Below are positions 1 to 12,374 of a stretch of DNA of 64,000 bases, in pieces; positions within the stretch are counted from its first letter, which is position 1, and the number at the start of each line of letters is the position of its first letter. The position numbers and the translations under genes were made by a program. A model generated the notes under the pieces. That model did no database searches. It saw nothing but the letters and a program-made list of their open reading frames with translations, and was not told the DNA's origin. The stretch comes from Euonymus europaeus (lineage: Eukaryota > Streptophyta > Magnoliopsida > Celastrales > Celastraceae), in the NCBI GenBank assembly GCA_963580455.1, contig OY756957.1:1183001-1247000 (forward strand), given 5' to 3'.

Positions 1-1635
1 CTCGTTTTGGTAACAAATACGCGAGGGGTCAAGATCTGGGCAACAGAACGCTCCAACTTTTTTTCCTTCTCGTTTCAATTAGTGATCTGGGTGTCGCTCT
101 GTTTGTTGTCATCCACCACAAAACAGATCGGTAAGCTTCGTCTCTTTGATTTGGTTGCTCTCTATGTTGATTTACTGGCTTCTGGATCTACGCCTCTTGA
201 TTCAATTCCAATGAATTTGTCAAAAGGAAAAGAAAAACATATGTACTGATTTTTGCAGATTTTGATGTACTTATTCCAAATTGGCTCTTTCTTTATTTTT
301 GCAAAGCAACTTGAGAAGACGAAATGGTTGGGGATGCGGCCTTCTTGGGTGTAAAAAACAATTCCTATGATGTCGAAAATTGAAAGGAAATTTGAGTATT
401 TTGTGAATATTTTTCAGTTATTTTTTGAGAAATTTTTTTTCACTGATTTTGTGAATTGGATCAAGGCGTATTGTATTTGTCTGGAATGAATGAATGGGTA
501 CGAGAATGAATATGTATTTGCTTTACAGGAGAGAGATATTGAGAATGGGTATGTATTTGTTTAACGTATTTTTCTTTTTTCTTGAAGTTTAAACAATTAA
601 TAAAAGTTCAATCTATTTTGGACTGTCTGATTTTTATTGCACAGATGACAGATCCAACGATCCAACTACTGAACAGGTTAATATTTCGATAAAGTAATAT
701 TTTTAAAGGAGGGAATAAGCTCCAATAATTCATTCTTCGAAATAAATTTCATTTGGTGTCATGTTAGCAGCTTAAAAGCTTCCAAAATTACAAACCTGGC
801 TGACCAGGACTAAAAAAATGAGCACATGAACTAGCGGCGGCCGGAACGCTGGTCGGACGGCGAAGATGCCGTTAAAGTCTAGAGAGAAACGATGTGAGAG
901 AGAGAGAGTGTGTGAGAATGTGAGAGAGAGTATGTGGAGAATGTGAGAGAGAGTGTATGTGTGTGAAAGAGAAATTGTATATGTGTATTACACAATCCCA
1001 ATCAGCTTGCCACATCAGCTTGCCACATCAGAATGGGATACCTGGAATCTTAAGCCCTTGGATATAAAACGCTGCTGAAGAAAAAATACTCGAACAATAC
1101 TGTTTGTCTCAAAATGAATCTGGATACATTAAATAAACAAACACAAAACAAATAAATATAATTCTTATTTTTTTTCTTCATTAAGATGTGACGTTGGAGA
1201 GAACGACCTCTATTAAATTTAGATGTTCTATCACTTTGCATCATGGACTTGTCGTTGAAAGAGTCAGAAAGTCACTAATCAAGAAATCGCAACAGCCGGA
1301 TGAGGTCAAAATCTGAATCGATGAAGAAATCGAACGACAGACCTTATTCAACACAAAATAAAATTAAAAATAATATATCTACATATGACGAGGTGGACAA
1401 GTCTCGGATCTCTACTCCTCTCCCATATTACCATGGAAAAAATTTGAGAGCCTTTTGAGGTAAGAGATCTCAATTCATTTTTACATACATACTTATATAG
1501 ATCAAGAATATAATAAGAAAGCTCTACATGGTATAATTAATACCCTTTTTTTGGATGAAATGTCATAAATATCTTTAAGAACGCAAACATGGACAAATTT
1601 ATCGAGCGCTTTGCTTGAATTGATCATTTTTAATT
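1..1635. other. Upstream intergenic DNA, no coding gene recognised
   Basis: No protein family could be recognised here. The first 130 bases look like a transcribed leader ending in a plausible splice donor (gatcg|gtaagc near 130), with a possible acceptor (tttttgcag) near 258, but the sequence behind it has no sustained reading frame. A GA/GTGA-rich simple repeat lies at about 893-970. A short direct repeat (cagcttgccacat, twice) lies near 1003-1028. The rest is AT-rich and without visible structure. Confidence 0.5.
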
Positions 1636-1870
1636 ATGAAATTATTATTTGAACTGCACAAATTGGTCACCAACGGACCCAAATTTAGTCGTTCAAATGG
1701 GCCTAAAGCCTGTTCCTGGAAGCTCAGCCCATGCTCACATGTAGGCTCCGCAAAAAAAACACGCGGCGCAGCTTTCTGCTCAAGAGGTTTCAGGACTTTG
1801 AGTTCAGGGAGGGTGTCGAGCAAAGCAAAGGCGGCATTCTCTCAAGCATCTGAAGAGCAGGGGAGGGGAG

Positions 1871-4800
1871 ATGCAGAGATTGAAAGCTGTAGTGGCAATA
1901 AGACATTCGTTTCACAGATTTCAAAGTCTTCCACATCAAAGAGGCTTCTCTGCTCAACCGAGTTACGCACAACATGATGTTTTTCAAGAAGAGGTCACTC
2001 TCTTTCTCTCTCTAGATGAACATCTGTTTTTTTCGATCAGTTTCGTTATACTCTGAGTTCATTTGGTTGATCAGGGGGCCATTCGTTGTTATGCTCAATT
2101 TGGAGAAAACGCGTGTGCTTATCATATCACTTGAAATGTGATTTTTCTTTTCAGGTTTTGGTTGAAGGGAGAGCTAAATCAAGAGCGGCAATTCTCAATA
2201 GACCGTTTGTTCTTAACTCACTTACGACTTCAATGGTTTGCTATCTTTTGCCTTTTTTTGTTGTTGTTGCTAGCTGCCAGTGTTGGGTAGTACGTTTTGG
2301 AATTGATTGGAGTTGTGCATGTCTGTCTATAGGTGGCGCGGCTTAAGAGACTGTATGAGTCTTGGGAAGAGAATTCAGATATTGGTTTTGTGTTGATGAA
2401 GGTATAACATTGACAGTTTGACACTCTTGACATTAGGAAACCCAGGAGCAGAAATATTTTTTGGGATTTCCATGTTTGTTTGAATTCTAGAACATGATTT
2501 GAAATTAATACTGAAATACATTTTCCCCCTCTTTCTTGAACTTAGTTCGGTTCTGAACATGTTCCATGTGTGTTGTGCTTCTAGTCTAAACTTCTCTCTT
2601 GAACTTTTGTGAAGGGGAGTGGCAGAGCTTTCTGTTCCGGAGCAGATGTTTCTGTGCTATATAGATTACTGAATGAAGGTGGGAAAATTTTGAAGGTTTC
2701 ACTATTTTCATATTTTTCCTTTTCCTTTGGTTTTCAATTGATGATGCTGCAAAGAATGGTTGCTTTAATTACTAATTCCATTCTAATCAATATTGAAATT
2801 TCTCTAAGTTCATGATACGTGCTTTTCATTGTGTTGCTGCGCAGCAGACAGCATTTGTATTCACTATGGGGTTTTCAGATAATAGCAGTAGTATTGCTTG
2901 CATTTAATTACACTGCGTTGAACATGTGCAGGGAAAGTTGATGAATGTAAGAGTTTTTTTGAGACATTATACAAGTTTGTATACCTACAAGGAACATATT
3001 TGAAGCCACATGTGAGCACTCAACCCTCTTGACTGTGGATTATTGTGATGTTAAACATAATATTTTACAATTCGAAGAGAAAGGGGAAAAAGAGGTTTGT
3101 CAGTCAAAAAATTTCAATCGGCACTGATAATAAAGTTATCTGTTATCCAAGAAGAGGCATTGAAGATGAGCTATGTAGCATGTGGGTGGAAGAAAGATGT
3201 GTTGTGGTGAAAAGATATCGTGCATACCGTCTATTTGTTTAATTGATATATTTAAACCATAAACACTTTTTCCACTAGAAAATTATTATAAAGAGATGTA
3301 CAACAGTTATTTTTTCCATTTCTTTGTCATCCTTGACTGAATGATAGAACAGAATAATTGGTTAGATTTGTAGATTATTTCAAAGTAATCTCGTGTATTT
3401 CTCATTTAATTATGTGCAGGTGGCTATATTGGATGGTATAACTATGGGATGTGGGGCTGGAATTTCATTCCCAGGAATGTTCTGTGTGGTAACTGATAAA
3501 ACTGTATGTGACCGACCCTTCTCTAGAGTAATGCAATCTTTACTAAATTTGCACTGGGATGAGTTTCCTTTGAATCATCAGCGTTCCCTCTTATTCTTGT
3601 AATTGAAACATATTGTTTAATTGTATGTTATACATGGACCGGCTCTTATACATTATATTAGCATAAGTTACTCACTTTCATCATTTAATCTGAACGGTAT
3701 TAAAAATCTAAGGGACATCTGGTGTGATCTAAGGTACACAGTTACACACTATAATTTCATATATATGTTATCTGCCTGTTGTTTTGACGTAGTGATGAGA
3801 TTCGAGGTAACTTTCTTGCCTGCAGATCCACTCAGTATTCCCTCGTGCCAGTCTTTTGAATATAAACAAAATGACTCCAAAACTGTGCTTTCTGTTTTTT
3901 TTTTAATTAATTAATTTATTTATTTCAGGTTCTGCATCATTTTTGCTTATTTTGCATGTAGGCCTTCTGGTTTTTTACTTCTTACCAACGATAGAAATTT
4001 ACAGGTCTTTGCTAATCCAGAAGCTCAGATGGGTTTCCACCCTGATGGAGGGGCTTCCTTTTATCTATCTCGCTTGCCTGGCTACTTAGGTATTTTCCAA
4101 TTGAACTATGTATTTGTTTACAATGTGAATGAGTTTCTATATAGTACACCATTATTTTGTAGAATTGCTATTGAGGGAGTACTTCTATCGGAGGTCTTCT
4201 TTACTGTTGCAATTTTGGAGACAGCCATGGTTTAGGTCACATCTCAAGATTATGACTGCCATTCTTCTTCATGAATTTTGTACCCTCTTTGTGGATGGTT
4301 ATTTTTATAATGGGATCTGATTGCAGAACTCTTGTTAGAACCACTAGTGTTCATATTTGTTCTTTCTCCTGTATATTTTTCTTGCACATGTATTGGTCTA
4401 CCCTGGCAGTATACTAAAATTTCTACCTTCTGCCTTGTTACGTCAATGAAATGAAATGTGCTTCTTGTTGCAATGCAATAATTAATAACTTTGCTGCAAA
4501 AATGAAAGATGATTTCTTCCCCTTTTGTTTTATGAAAATGTTTTCTTGCTAAAATTCATATAGGTAGATATATTATATTGGAAATTACCTTTCTTGCAAA
4601 TCAGGAAGTGATTTTATTGTCTCTTCTTTGTTTCAGGTGAATACTTAGCATTAACGGGAGAAAAGCTTAATGGCATAGAGATGATTGCTTGCGGCCTTGC
4701 TACTCACTATTCATTAAATGCAGTTTGTTCTAGTTTCTCCTCACTCATTCCGGTTTCTTTGTTGTTTATTCCTACTGATTTAGTTCTTGGTAGCTTATAG

Positions 4801-6673
4801 CAATTTTATTTCCCTGACAGAGACTTACTCTGCTTGAAGAACGTGTTGGTAAACTGATGACAGATGTCCCTTCTGCCATAGAGAATTCTCTTTCACAATA
4901 TGGTGACCTTGTCTATCCAGATGAGACAAGTGTTCTTCATAAGTAATGTTCAATTGCATATTTCTTAGTTCTGGTACCCCTTTACTTTTGTGGCCTTCGG
5001 AAATTGTGTATTCCATGGGCAGCACTGGTATTAGGCTGTTATGTGGGACAAGAATTGCTCATCTTGTTCATATTTTTTCTGCAAATCTTGATTGTCCAAC
5101 TTTTACCGGGAAGTTTTGGGGTCACCCTAACTCAGTATGTCATTGACTGGGGGAATAAACTAATGGGCTTTGTAACTGCTTTCTGTCCTTTCAAGGACAA
5201 AAATTGACATTGAAGAGAGCTGTGTTGCATAAGTTTACTTGTATTCCATTCTGCTCATCCAACTTAGCATTGTTAAATTCAAGCCTTTCCACCGCAATTA
5301 AATTCAAATTCTGATGGCGTGATCTTTCTTCTTTACCTTGTTCTCCGTTTTTTCTCTCAATGAAAAAACTTGTCTACGGCGATGATTTCATATGAGCTCA
5401 TTTATGCTCTGCGAAATTTGTAATGTTCGCAAGATTGAGGCTCTGTGTAATAAGTATTATTTTGCATCTGACTAACTTCCCCTTCCCCTGCAATTTTTAT
5501 TTCAGGATTGACACAATTGACAAATGTTTCAGTCATGACACTGTTGAGGAAATTATAGACGCTTTGGTAAGATTTATATTACTGTTTATTGGTATAAAAT
5601 TCATGAATGCGTAATGTTTTATATGTATGATAGAATTCCAATTATTGTTGGCAAAGCTTGGCTGCTAGAAAAGATATTCATCGAGTTGACTTTTTTGCAG
5701 GTACTTTGTAGATTTCTTATTCTCTAAATGGATCCTTTTCTTCTTGCCTTTGCACAATTAATCATTTGATAATTTGTGTATTTGCTGAGCTACTGGATGC
5801 ATTTTGCAATTCTTTTGAACAGCCTATAGAAAAACAATAAGTAAAAGATAATTCTGCGATTAACTTCGTTTACTGAAGGATGAGATATCTAGAATACCAC
5901 CAGTTTTCCGACCATTTTGTTAGGCTTTTTCTTTTCCTCCACGTAGTACTTCCGTCTCTTTATTAAGAAAGTTGCTTTATGTGTTATTCCTGTTCCGATT
6001 GATCACTATTATTTTTCTATATTGATCCACCCAGGAAAAAGAAGCAGCTGATTCTTATGATGAATGGTGTACACGAGTCCTCAAAAACATGAAAGAAGCC
6101 TCCCCATTGAGCTTAAAAGTTACTCTGCGATCTGTAAGTTTTCTCAACATATGGCTACTCGTGTTTCTTTATGTTAGTGTATAGCCTAATGTTTACTTTT
6201 TCCATTTTCCTGTGAGAATCAGATACGAGAAGGCAGATTTCAATCACTTGATCAGTGTCTAGTTCGTGAATATAGAATATCCCTCACCGGGATCTCCAAA
6301 CGGATCTCCAGTGACTTTTGTGAGGTATGCTGATTGATTTTATCTTTTTCGTAGAGAATATATTAAAAATCCATTTTTATTTTACTTTTCATCTGTCATA
6401 GGGTATTCGTGCTCGATTAGTGGACAAGGATTTTGCTCCAAAGGTAGAAAATCTATTATCACAACCATGTCTTCTTTTTGAGCTTTAGTTACGTATTTAA
6501 GATTGTTTAGCCTAAAATGAATCATTTGGCGTTTGTCATATGAAATTATGTAGTGGGACCCTCCAACTTTACGAGAAGTTACTAAAGACATGGTAGACTG
6601 GTATTTCTCACCGCTTGGTGATCTTGAGCCTGAACTTTTGCTCCCTACAGCATCGCGGGAACCTTACATGTGA
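1871..6673 (+). CDS. 3-hydroxyisobutyryl-CoA hydrolase-like protein, mitochondrial (crotonase fold; possible mS47)
   Basis: Fourteen exons join in frame with GT-AG introns: 1871-1993, 2155-2235, 2333-2401, 2615-2678, 2932-3011, 3420-3503, 4005-4089, 4637-4722, 4821-4942, 5506-5566, 6035-6133, 6223-6324, 6402-6443 and 6554-6673. They total 1218 nt, or 405 aa, the usual length for the family. Residues 1-35 are Arg/His/Ser-rich with no acidic residue, as in a mitochondrial presequence. Crotonase motifs follow in order: GSGRAFCSGAD (92-102), the oxyanion-hole loop GITMGCGAGIS in exon 6, and NPEAQMGFHPDGG in exon 7. E173 and D181 match the two catalytic acids of the human enzyme in spacing. True family members hydrolyse 3-hydroxyisobutyryl-CoA in valine breakdown. 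A plant subgroup is instead a mitoribosome small-subunit protein (mS47), and sequence alone does not decide between them. The start is the first ATG that gives the presequence. The gene converges with the next one. Confidence 0.9.
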
Positions 6674-7416
6674 AACTCATCGAGACAAGTCAAAACAGAG
6701 AAGTTGATTTTTGCAGTGACTAGAAACCAAGCCGTTATGAGCTCTGCCTAGAAATAGTTCCTTGCATTCCTTGTATTAACTTACAAGCTCAATGCTCCAT
6801 TCCATTTGAACGGTTTTTTATGAGAGGTGAATGTTGTTAACCAGTATGTTTTGATGTCATATAAATTTTTCGTTTCCTGCCTCTTCAAACCTTTAGATTA
6901 CAACGAATCTGAAAAGGAAGAAACTTACCTTGCATTTCAATACAAGATGATCAGATTAGCGTCCCTGAAAAGAGGGAGACGACGCAACGTCCCTAAATGG
7001 TGTCTTTGAATTCATAAAGAATGCCGAGATGAACCAGAATCGGATCAACATTCTTCCTTGTATTTGTTTGGAAGAATAATGAGCCCCATACAAATTGCAA
7101 ACATAATTCCATTAGTAAAGCTGGATGTACCCATTTTGGATACAAGCATCAATTACCCCGGAAATACAAGTTCTCTAGTATTCAAATACTGTGCATAAAT
7201 TTACTCCGAAAATATTAAGGGTAAGCAAGAATTGACATGTCTATAACCTTTATAACTTAGTTTATAACTTCAGCATTGTATCAATGAGAAGTAGACGATA
7301 TCCTAAATGATTTGATCAAGACAATAGAGGTAGGTTCTCAACCTGAGTGAGCTCATTAGAGGCATTTCCTTTTTGTTCTTTTCATGAATTGACTGATTGA
7401 CAAAGGTGTAAGCATT
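6674..7416. other. 3' flanks of two convergent genes
   Basis: This stretch of about 740 bases separates the stop codons of the plus-strand hydrolase-like gene and the minus-strand chorismate mutase. It should contain both 3' UTRs. I see no further gene, repeat or mobile element in it. Confidence 0.6.
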
Positions 7417-9089
7417 TCAATCCAAGCGATGGAGAAGGTACTCAACTTGAACGAGCTTCGTAAGAGGCATTATCCATTCTTCATAGAGGCGAGAAACTAC
7501 ATATGGATCAACCTTGCACTTCACCTTGTTGTCATTGTGGTCAAGGCTGACCTCTTGTCCAAAAGCCAATGCCTTCTTCTGAACTCTTTTCTTCACCATC
7601 TCTTCTACGTCCTCAAATGTCAGCAACTTCATCAGCGCATCTCTGTCCTAAAAGAACCATGAGACGGCATTTTAAACTATCAACAAAAATATGTCATTTA
7701 CCTGGGAAAATCATATGGATGTCAGTGAAAGTTTCAGAAAAATAAAGGTTGCATATAACTGATCCAGAGATTAGAGAGCTTTATGTAACATATTAAGACT
7801 ACGGTTGTATATAATGGCAATCAAAGCATCCATTATATTTCAGTAAGTAGCGTGCAGGGCAATTTCAGGATGGCCATAAGATGATTATAACCAAGCACGT
7901 TACAAATATTATTTCCATAATCACAGTGAAACCTTGACCCTCACCCTTCATACAACCATATGATTTTAAGATAAACAAGTAACAACACGTAATTGGAAAT
8001 GTTTTAGAAGTTCTTACGCATCACAGATTCCGTAGTATGTCGATGACACAAAAAGAACATATCCATCAGTAATTAAACACAGCTATTATAGTTCCTTGGA
8101 TTTCGAAACTTGAATACCTTAGCATGAATAGCAGGCTCATAGTCTTGTGGTGCATCCCTGAACTTAACCTCTGCCACAAAATTGCCATAATGGATTCTTC
8201 TAGAGAGGGCCTGCAAGGGTGTTATCACAGATTTATGTTCGGTACCAGCTCCACGTTCAGCCCTCCAGAAACAATGCCCGTTGACGAGATAATGACTCTT
8301 TATTCAAAAGAGTTAAAGACACCAATTAAACAAAAGTTCAAAAAGACCAATACTGGTTTCGAGCAACATCACCTGTAAACAACTTAGATCGGTTGCAACA
8401 GCCGACGCATAGTTGCCATCATCACCAACAACGGTGAATAGTGGAAGCAGCTGGTTGAAGTACATGTCCCATATGTGCTTGTTTACATTGATGGAGGCAG
8501 CTGCAGGATGCAAAACCTATATTTGGAATGAGCTTCAAAGTTCAAATAACACAACATCTTCCACACTTTCGAGGAATAATTTTAATCATAACAACAAAAG
8601 AGCATCGGAGAAGAGATTACCTTCGGATAGGCGTAAGGAGGCACTAATGAGGGTGGAAGATTTTCTGGGAAGAAAGGATGCTCTTCTGGATTTTGAAATC
8701 TCCCAGCCTGTTAACATGTATTAAAGGTATGCAAATCATTGCAATTGTTTTAAGAAATTCAAGCATATTAATTATAAGTGAGTTCAATTACTAAAAGAAC
8801 GTAATAGAAAACAAAATTTAGAAGGAAAAAATGAGGACAAACAAAATTTTTTTGAAGTTAAACAGCCAGTCTCACTAACCTTAGCCTGTAGAGCCTCAGT
8901 TTCTTCAACGATGAACCGACCCAATGAGCCAGAGAAACCCGGGACCATGACCAACGACTCATCATAAGCTCGAGAATTGATAGGAAACTTGGCTCGCTCT
9001 ATCAAACTGAAGATGATGGTGTCTTCTTGCCTCATCAGGGATTCTCTTACCGATTCTAGCGTCAAACTACTCGTTCCAGAATCACCCAT
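7417..9089 (-). CDS. CM2: Chorismate mutase, cytosolic type
   Basis: Five exons on the minus strand, 9089-8880, 8707-8621, 8516-8373, 8210-8118 and 7647-7417, join in phase 0 to a 254-aa protein. Chorismate mutase converts chorismate to prephenate, the committed step towards phenylalanine and tyrosine. Family signatures run through all exons: SLIERAKFPIN near residue 30, RFQNPEEHPFFPENLP in exon 2, VLHPAAASINVNKHIWDMYF and GDDGNYASAVATDLSCLQ in exon 3, and RIHYGNFVAEVKFRDAP in exon 4. The C-terminus has VEEMVKKRVQKKALAFGQEV, VDPYVVSRLYEEW and the end VEYLLHRLD. This is an AroQ-type all-helical enzyme. The protein begins almost directly with the catalytic domain and lacks a transit peptide, which fits the cytosolic isoform (CM2) rather than the regulated plastid form. 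The ATG at 9089 is the only reasonable start. A leader intron may lie upstream. Confidence 0.93.
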
Positions 9090-10043
9090 GAAGAATCAAA
9101 CCCTGCTTTGTTGGACAAATTCGAATAAATATAAAACAGCTTGCACTAATTTACCAAGAAAATTTAAGAAAAAATTGGTTTTGGTACTAGAAAACCGGAA
9201 CAACAAAAGGGGGAACAGAAGAAGTGGGACAAGATTGAACCAACAATTGAAATGTACACATTCAGGGATTTTATCAATTACAGAGGAGTACCATAATAAC
9301 AAGATTGAGATAATAATTAACAACCTGAAACACAGGAGTTTCTTTCCTTCTCGATTTCTCGGCAACCAAACAGACAGGATTATCGTCAGCTACAATGTAG
9401 AAGATAAAGACGAACAGAAAGATCCCATGTCGAAAATACCCATAAGGTATCGGTACAAATGCCTTGTTAATAAACGGGTATGGATATGCCCGTGACGTGC
9501 ATGCCCCTTCATTTTCCCGGCTTTTTAAAGGTGGAATTAATTTTTATAATTCATGTTTTTTCCTCTATTTTCAATTCAAAATTAAATGATTTGTCTCATA
9601 AATATTCAATGGCAATTTTTTTTTATCATTTTCATTGCGAAAGCGCAAAAGAGTCACAGAGACAGTTTGCACTCAAAAGACACAGAAACTTCAGATCCTT
9701 GGACCCTCCTCCATGTTCCCTTAACTACCGCCATTGCCACGTCTCCCACTCTGACAACATAGAAGAGACTTAAAAACCAAGCCAAGCCTCTTCTTCTCCT
9801 TGGAAAACGTCAATGTCAAGAAAAATACAATGCCCACGAGGTGTTTCCTTAAAAACCCAGTAAAATACATGCCTCTGGTTCCCCATTTTATACTCTCTGC
9901 CATCATTGGGAATGTTTGTGGGATCTGTATGTGTATGAGCTGAATAGCTGATACGGGTTTCTGTTTGTTGGGTGCAAATGTTTATTCTGTTGGACCTTTC
10001 GTGGGTGTTCTACTGCAGGTGAGTTTAGCGAATCTTGAAGGAT
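9090..10043. promoter_or_regulatory. Divergent promoter and leader region
   Basis: This is the shared upstream region of the minus-strand chorismate mutase and the plus-strand formin pseudogene. A possible splice acceptor on the minus strand near 9325 suggests a spliced leader for the mutase. On the plus strand, 9640-10040 looks like an old formin leader, with a possible splice acceptor (ctactgcag) near 10018 just before the ATG. No specific regulatory element could be assigned. Confidence 0.35.
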
Positions 10044-10139
10044 ATGGCGCTGTTTAGGAAATTTTTCTATATAAAACCACCGGATGGACTCCTGGAGATA
10101 TCTGAAAGGGTTTATGGTAAGCTCTTGACTGGTTGAATC

Positions 10140-10942
10140 TGTTAGATTTTCTATATATCTTGTTTAGTTTAGATATATACATCACACTTATATACACTAA
10201 TACAGCTCATGCATACAGCTCACACTCATGAGATACAGCATTAATACAATTCATACACACTCACAATCACTAACACAGCTCACACACACTCAAAATCATG
10301 TATACAACTCACACTCTCCCTCAAACTGAGGATGATTGCATGGAAATCATCGATAGTTTGTCAAGCAGAAACTGAAAGCGAGCAATAGTGTGAGTCTTCG
10401 TAAAGGAATCAACCAGCTGAAGAGTAGATGAAACAAAAGGCAGGGTAAGTGTGTCATCCCGAAGAAGATTACTTGTCGTATGACAATCAATTTCAATATG
10501 TTTGGTGCGTTCATGAAAGATCGTATTGTGAGCAATTTGAATGGCACTACGATTGTCACAATAGAGAGGAGTAGGAGCCGTTTATGAGCACCCAAATCAA
10601 AGAGCAACCAACGAAGCCATCGAATTTCTGCATTAGCATGAGCTAGAGCTCGATTCTCGGCCTCAGCAGTAGAACGAGCAACAACAGATTGTTTCTTGCT
10701 TTTCCAGGAGATTAGTGAATCGCCAAGAAACACACATGAATCAGAAGTGGACTTGCGATTTTCAACATCACCAGCCCAATTAGCATCAGAATAACCACGG
10801 AGTTCCAGAGAGGAAGTAGATGACATTAAGACACCATTAAAGATAGTGCCTCGAAGATAAAGCAAAATACGCACCAAAGCAGCCCAATGACAGGAACGAG
10901 GAGCAGATACAAACTGACTCACAATCATGTATACAACTCATA
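10140..10942 (-). mobile_element. Internally deleted Ty1/copia LTR element in formin intron 1
   Basis: On the minus strand, 10928-10347 encodes the end of a copia polyprotein: the RNase H region with RGYSDANWAGDVENRKSTS, WKSKKQSVVARSTAEAE and RWLRWLL, then a frameshift near 10580 and TKHIEID-like sequence in another frame. A polypurine tract (tttgagggaga) near 10317-10327 precedes an LTR of about 174 bp at 10140-10313. At the other end only about 20 bp of the LTR start remain (10921-10942), fused directly to the RNase H region. The 5-bp sequence gaatc flanks both ends (10135-10139 and 10943-10947) as a target-site duplication. Gag, integrase and most of the reverse transcriptase are gone, so the element cannot move on its own. 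Confidence 0.85.
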
Positions 10943-12352
10943 GAATCATTCTGCATTTCTATTATTTTAGGGTTCAAGATAAGTAGGCTGTGTTTATTTT
11001 ATTTTTTATTTTGCATTTTTCATGTGGAAAAAATCTGGTTTTCATCTTCTTATAAGGCATGCCAAGAGCCATAACAGAACCGTTGGCAGTAGTAAACTTT
11101 GGTACTAAACCGGGAGAGGCTAAAATAGCTGGTGCTACATGGTGGCCATTGCATTAGGGGTTTATCATATGTTAGTGGTCGTGCTATTACTGATACTCGC
11201 ACTGGATGATTAGCTTTACACATTTCTGATATGTTTCTTTGTTTCACTTGGTCTTATACTGTAGAAGACATCAAGGCATTGCTAATTTGAACCATTTATA
11301 CGGTAATAACATTATGTCACTATCTGCAATTTTTGATTGCTGTTTTACCGCGGATGTTTTGGAAGATGATGAATATTAGGCCTATTTGGGAGGCATTGTG
11401 GGTCAACTCTAGAATCATTTTCCTGGTGCTTCATTCATGGTGTTTAACTACCTTGAAGGGGAAAACCAAGTCAAATTGCCCACGTATTATCAGATTATGA
11501 TATGACTGCAATGTATTATCCTCATCAATATGAAGGCTGCCCTTTATTGACACTAGAAATGATACATTCAAGTTTTGAGATCAAGTGAAAGCTGGCTCTC
11601 ACTTGGGCAAAAAAATTTGATCTTGATGCATTGTGAGCGAGGTGGGTGGCCAGTTTTGGCCTTTATACTAGCTGCGCTTTTGATATATAGAAAGCAATTC
11701 ACGGGAGAGCAAAAAATTGTGGACATTATCTACAAAGAAAGCCCCTCAAGAGTTACTGCAACTATTCTCACCCCTGAATCCGTTGCCTTCTCAACTGAGA
11801 TACCTACAGTATGTCTCAAGAAGGAACCTAGGCTCCGAATTGCCTCCACTGGATAGAGGCTCATAAATCTGACAAATTCCAGCTGGTAAAGTGTAATTTT
11901 TGACATGATTGAGCCGGTTATGATTAATGAATATTTTATGGGTTTGTGTTTGTCAATCTTGGGACAAAACTTTGCTAGAGCTGGGAAGATTTTTCTTGAC
12001 CTGTCAACCTTTTAAACAGTACTTGTTATTCCGAGAAACTTCAGCTTTAATTTCTTTTTGAGTGCACGGATTTATTGTGTGTTTGCATGCACATGGGCAT
12101 GGTTTGGTGATCTATTTGCAACATGTCTCTTCATTGTTGTCCTCTTCTTGACAAATATTTAGCAGCCAGTAGAATGTCTAATTGCTATCTCATGACGTAG
12201 TTTCTGCTGTTGCAGATTGAGCTAAGGCGAGCTTATAAAAGTAGTCAAAGTTCCCTTATCTTGTTTGATGGTAAGCTAGACCTCAATGTTACTTGTTTGG
12301 CAGTTAATTCCCTTTAATTGTTGGAGATTGCCTGAGGTTGCCCTGTCACAAA

Positions 12353-12374
12353 ATCATCATCATCATCATCATCA
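12353..12374. repeat. (ATC)n microsatellite
   Basis: About seven ATC units lie in an intronic part of the formin pseudogene. Confidence 0.85.

Noticed and set aside
8977..9495. 172-codon plus-strand frame over the chorismate mutase start
   Set aside because: Antisense to exon 1 and leader of a clearly identified gene, with no protein family signature.
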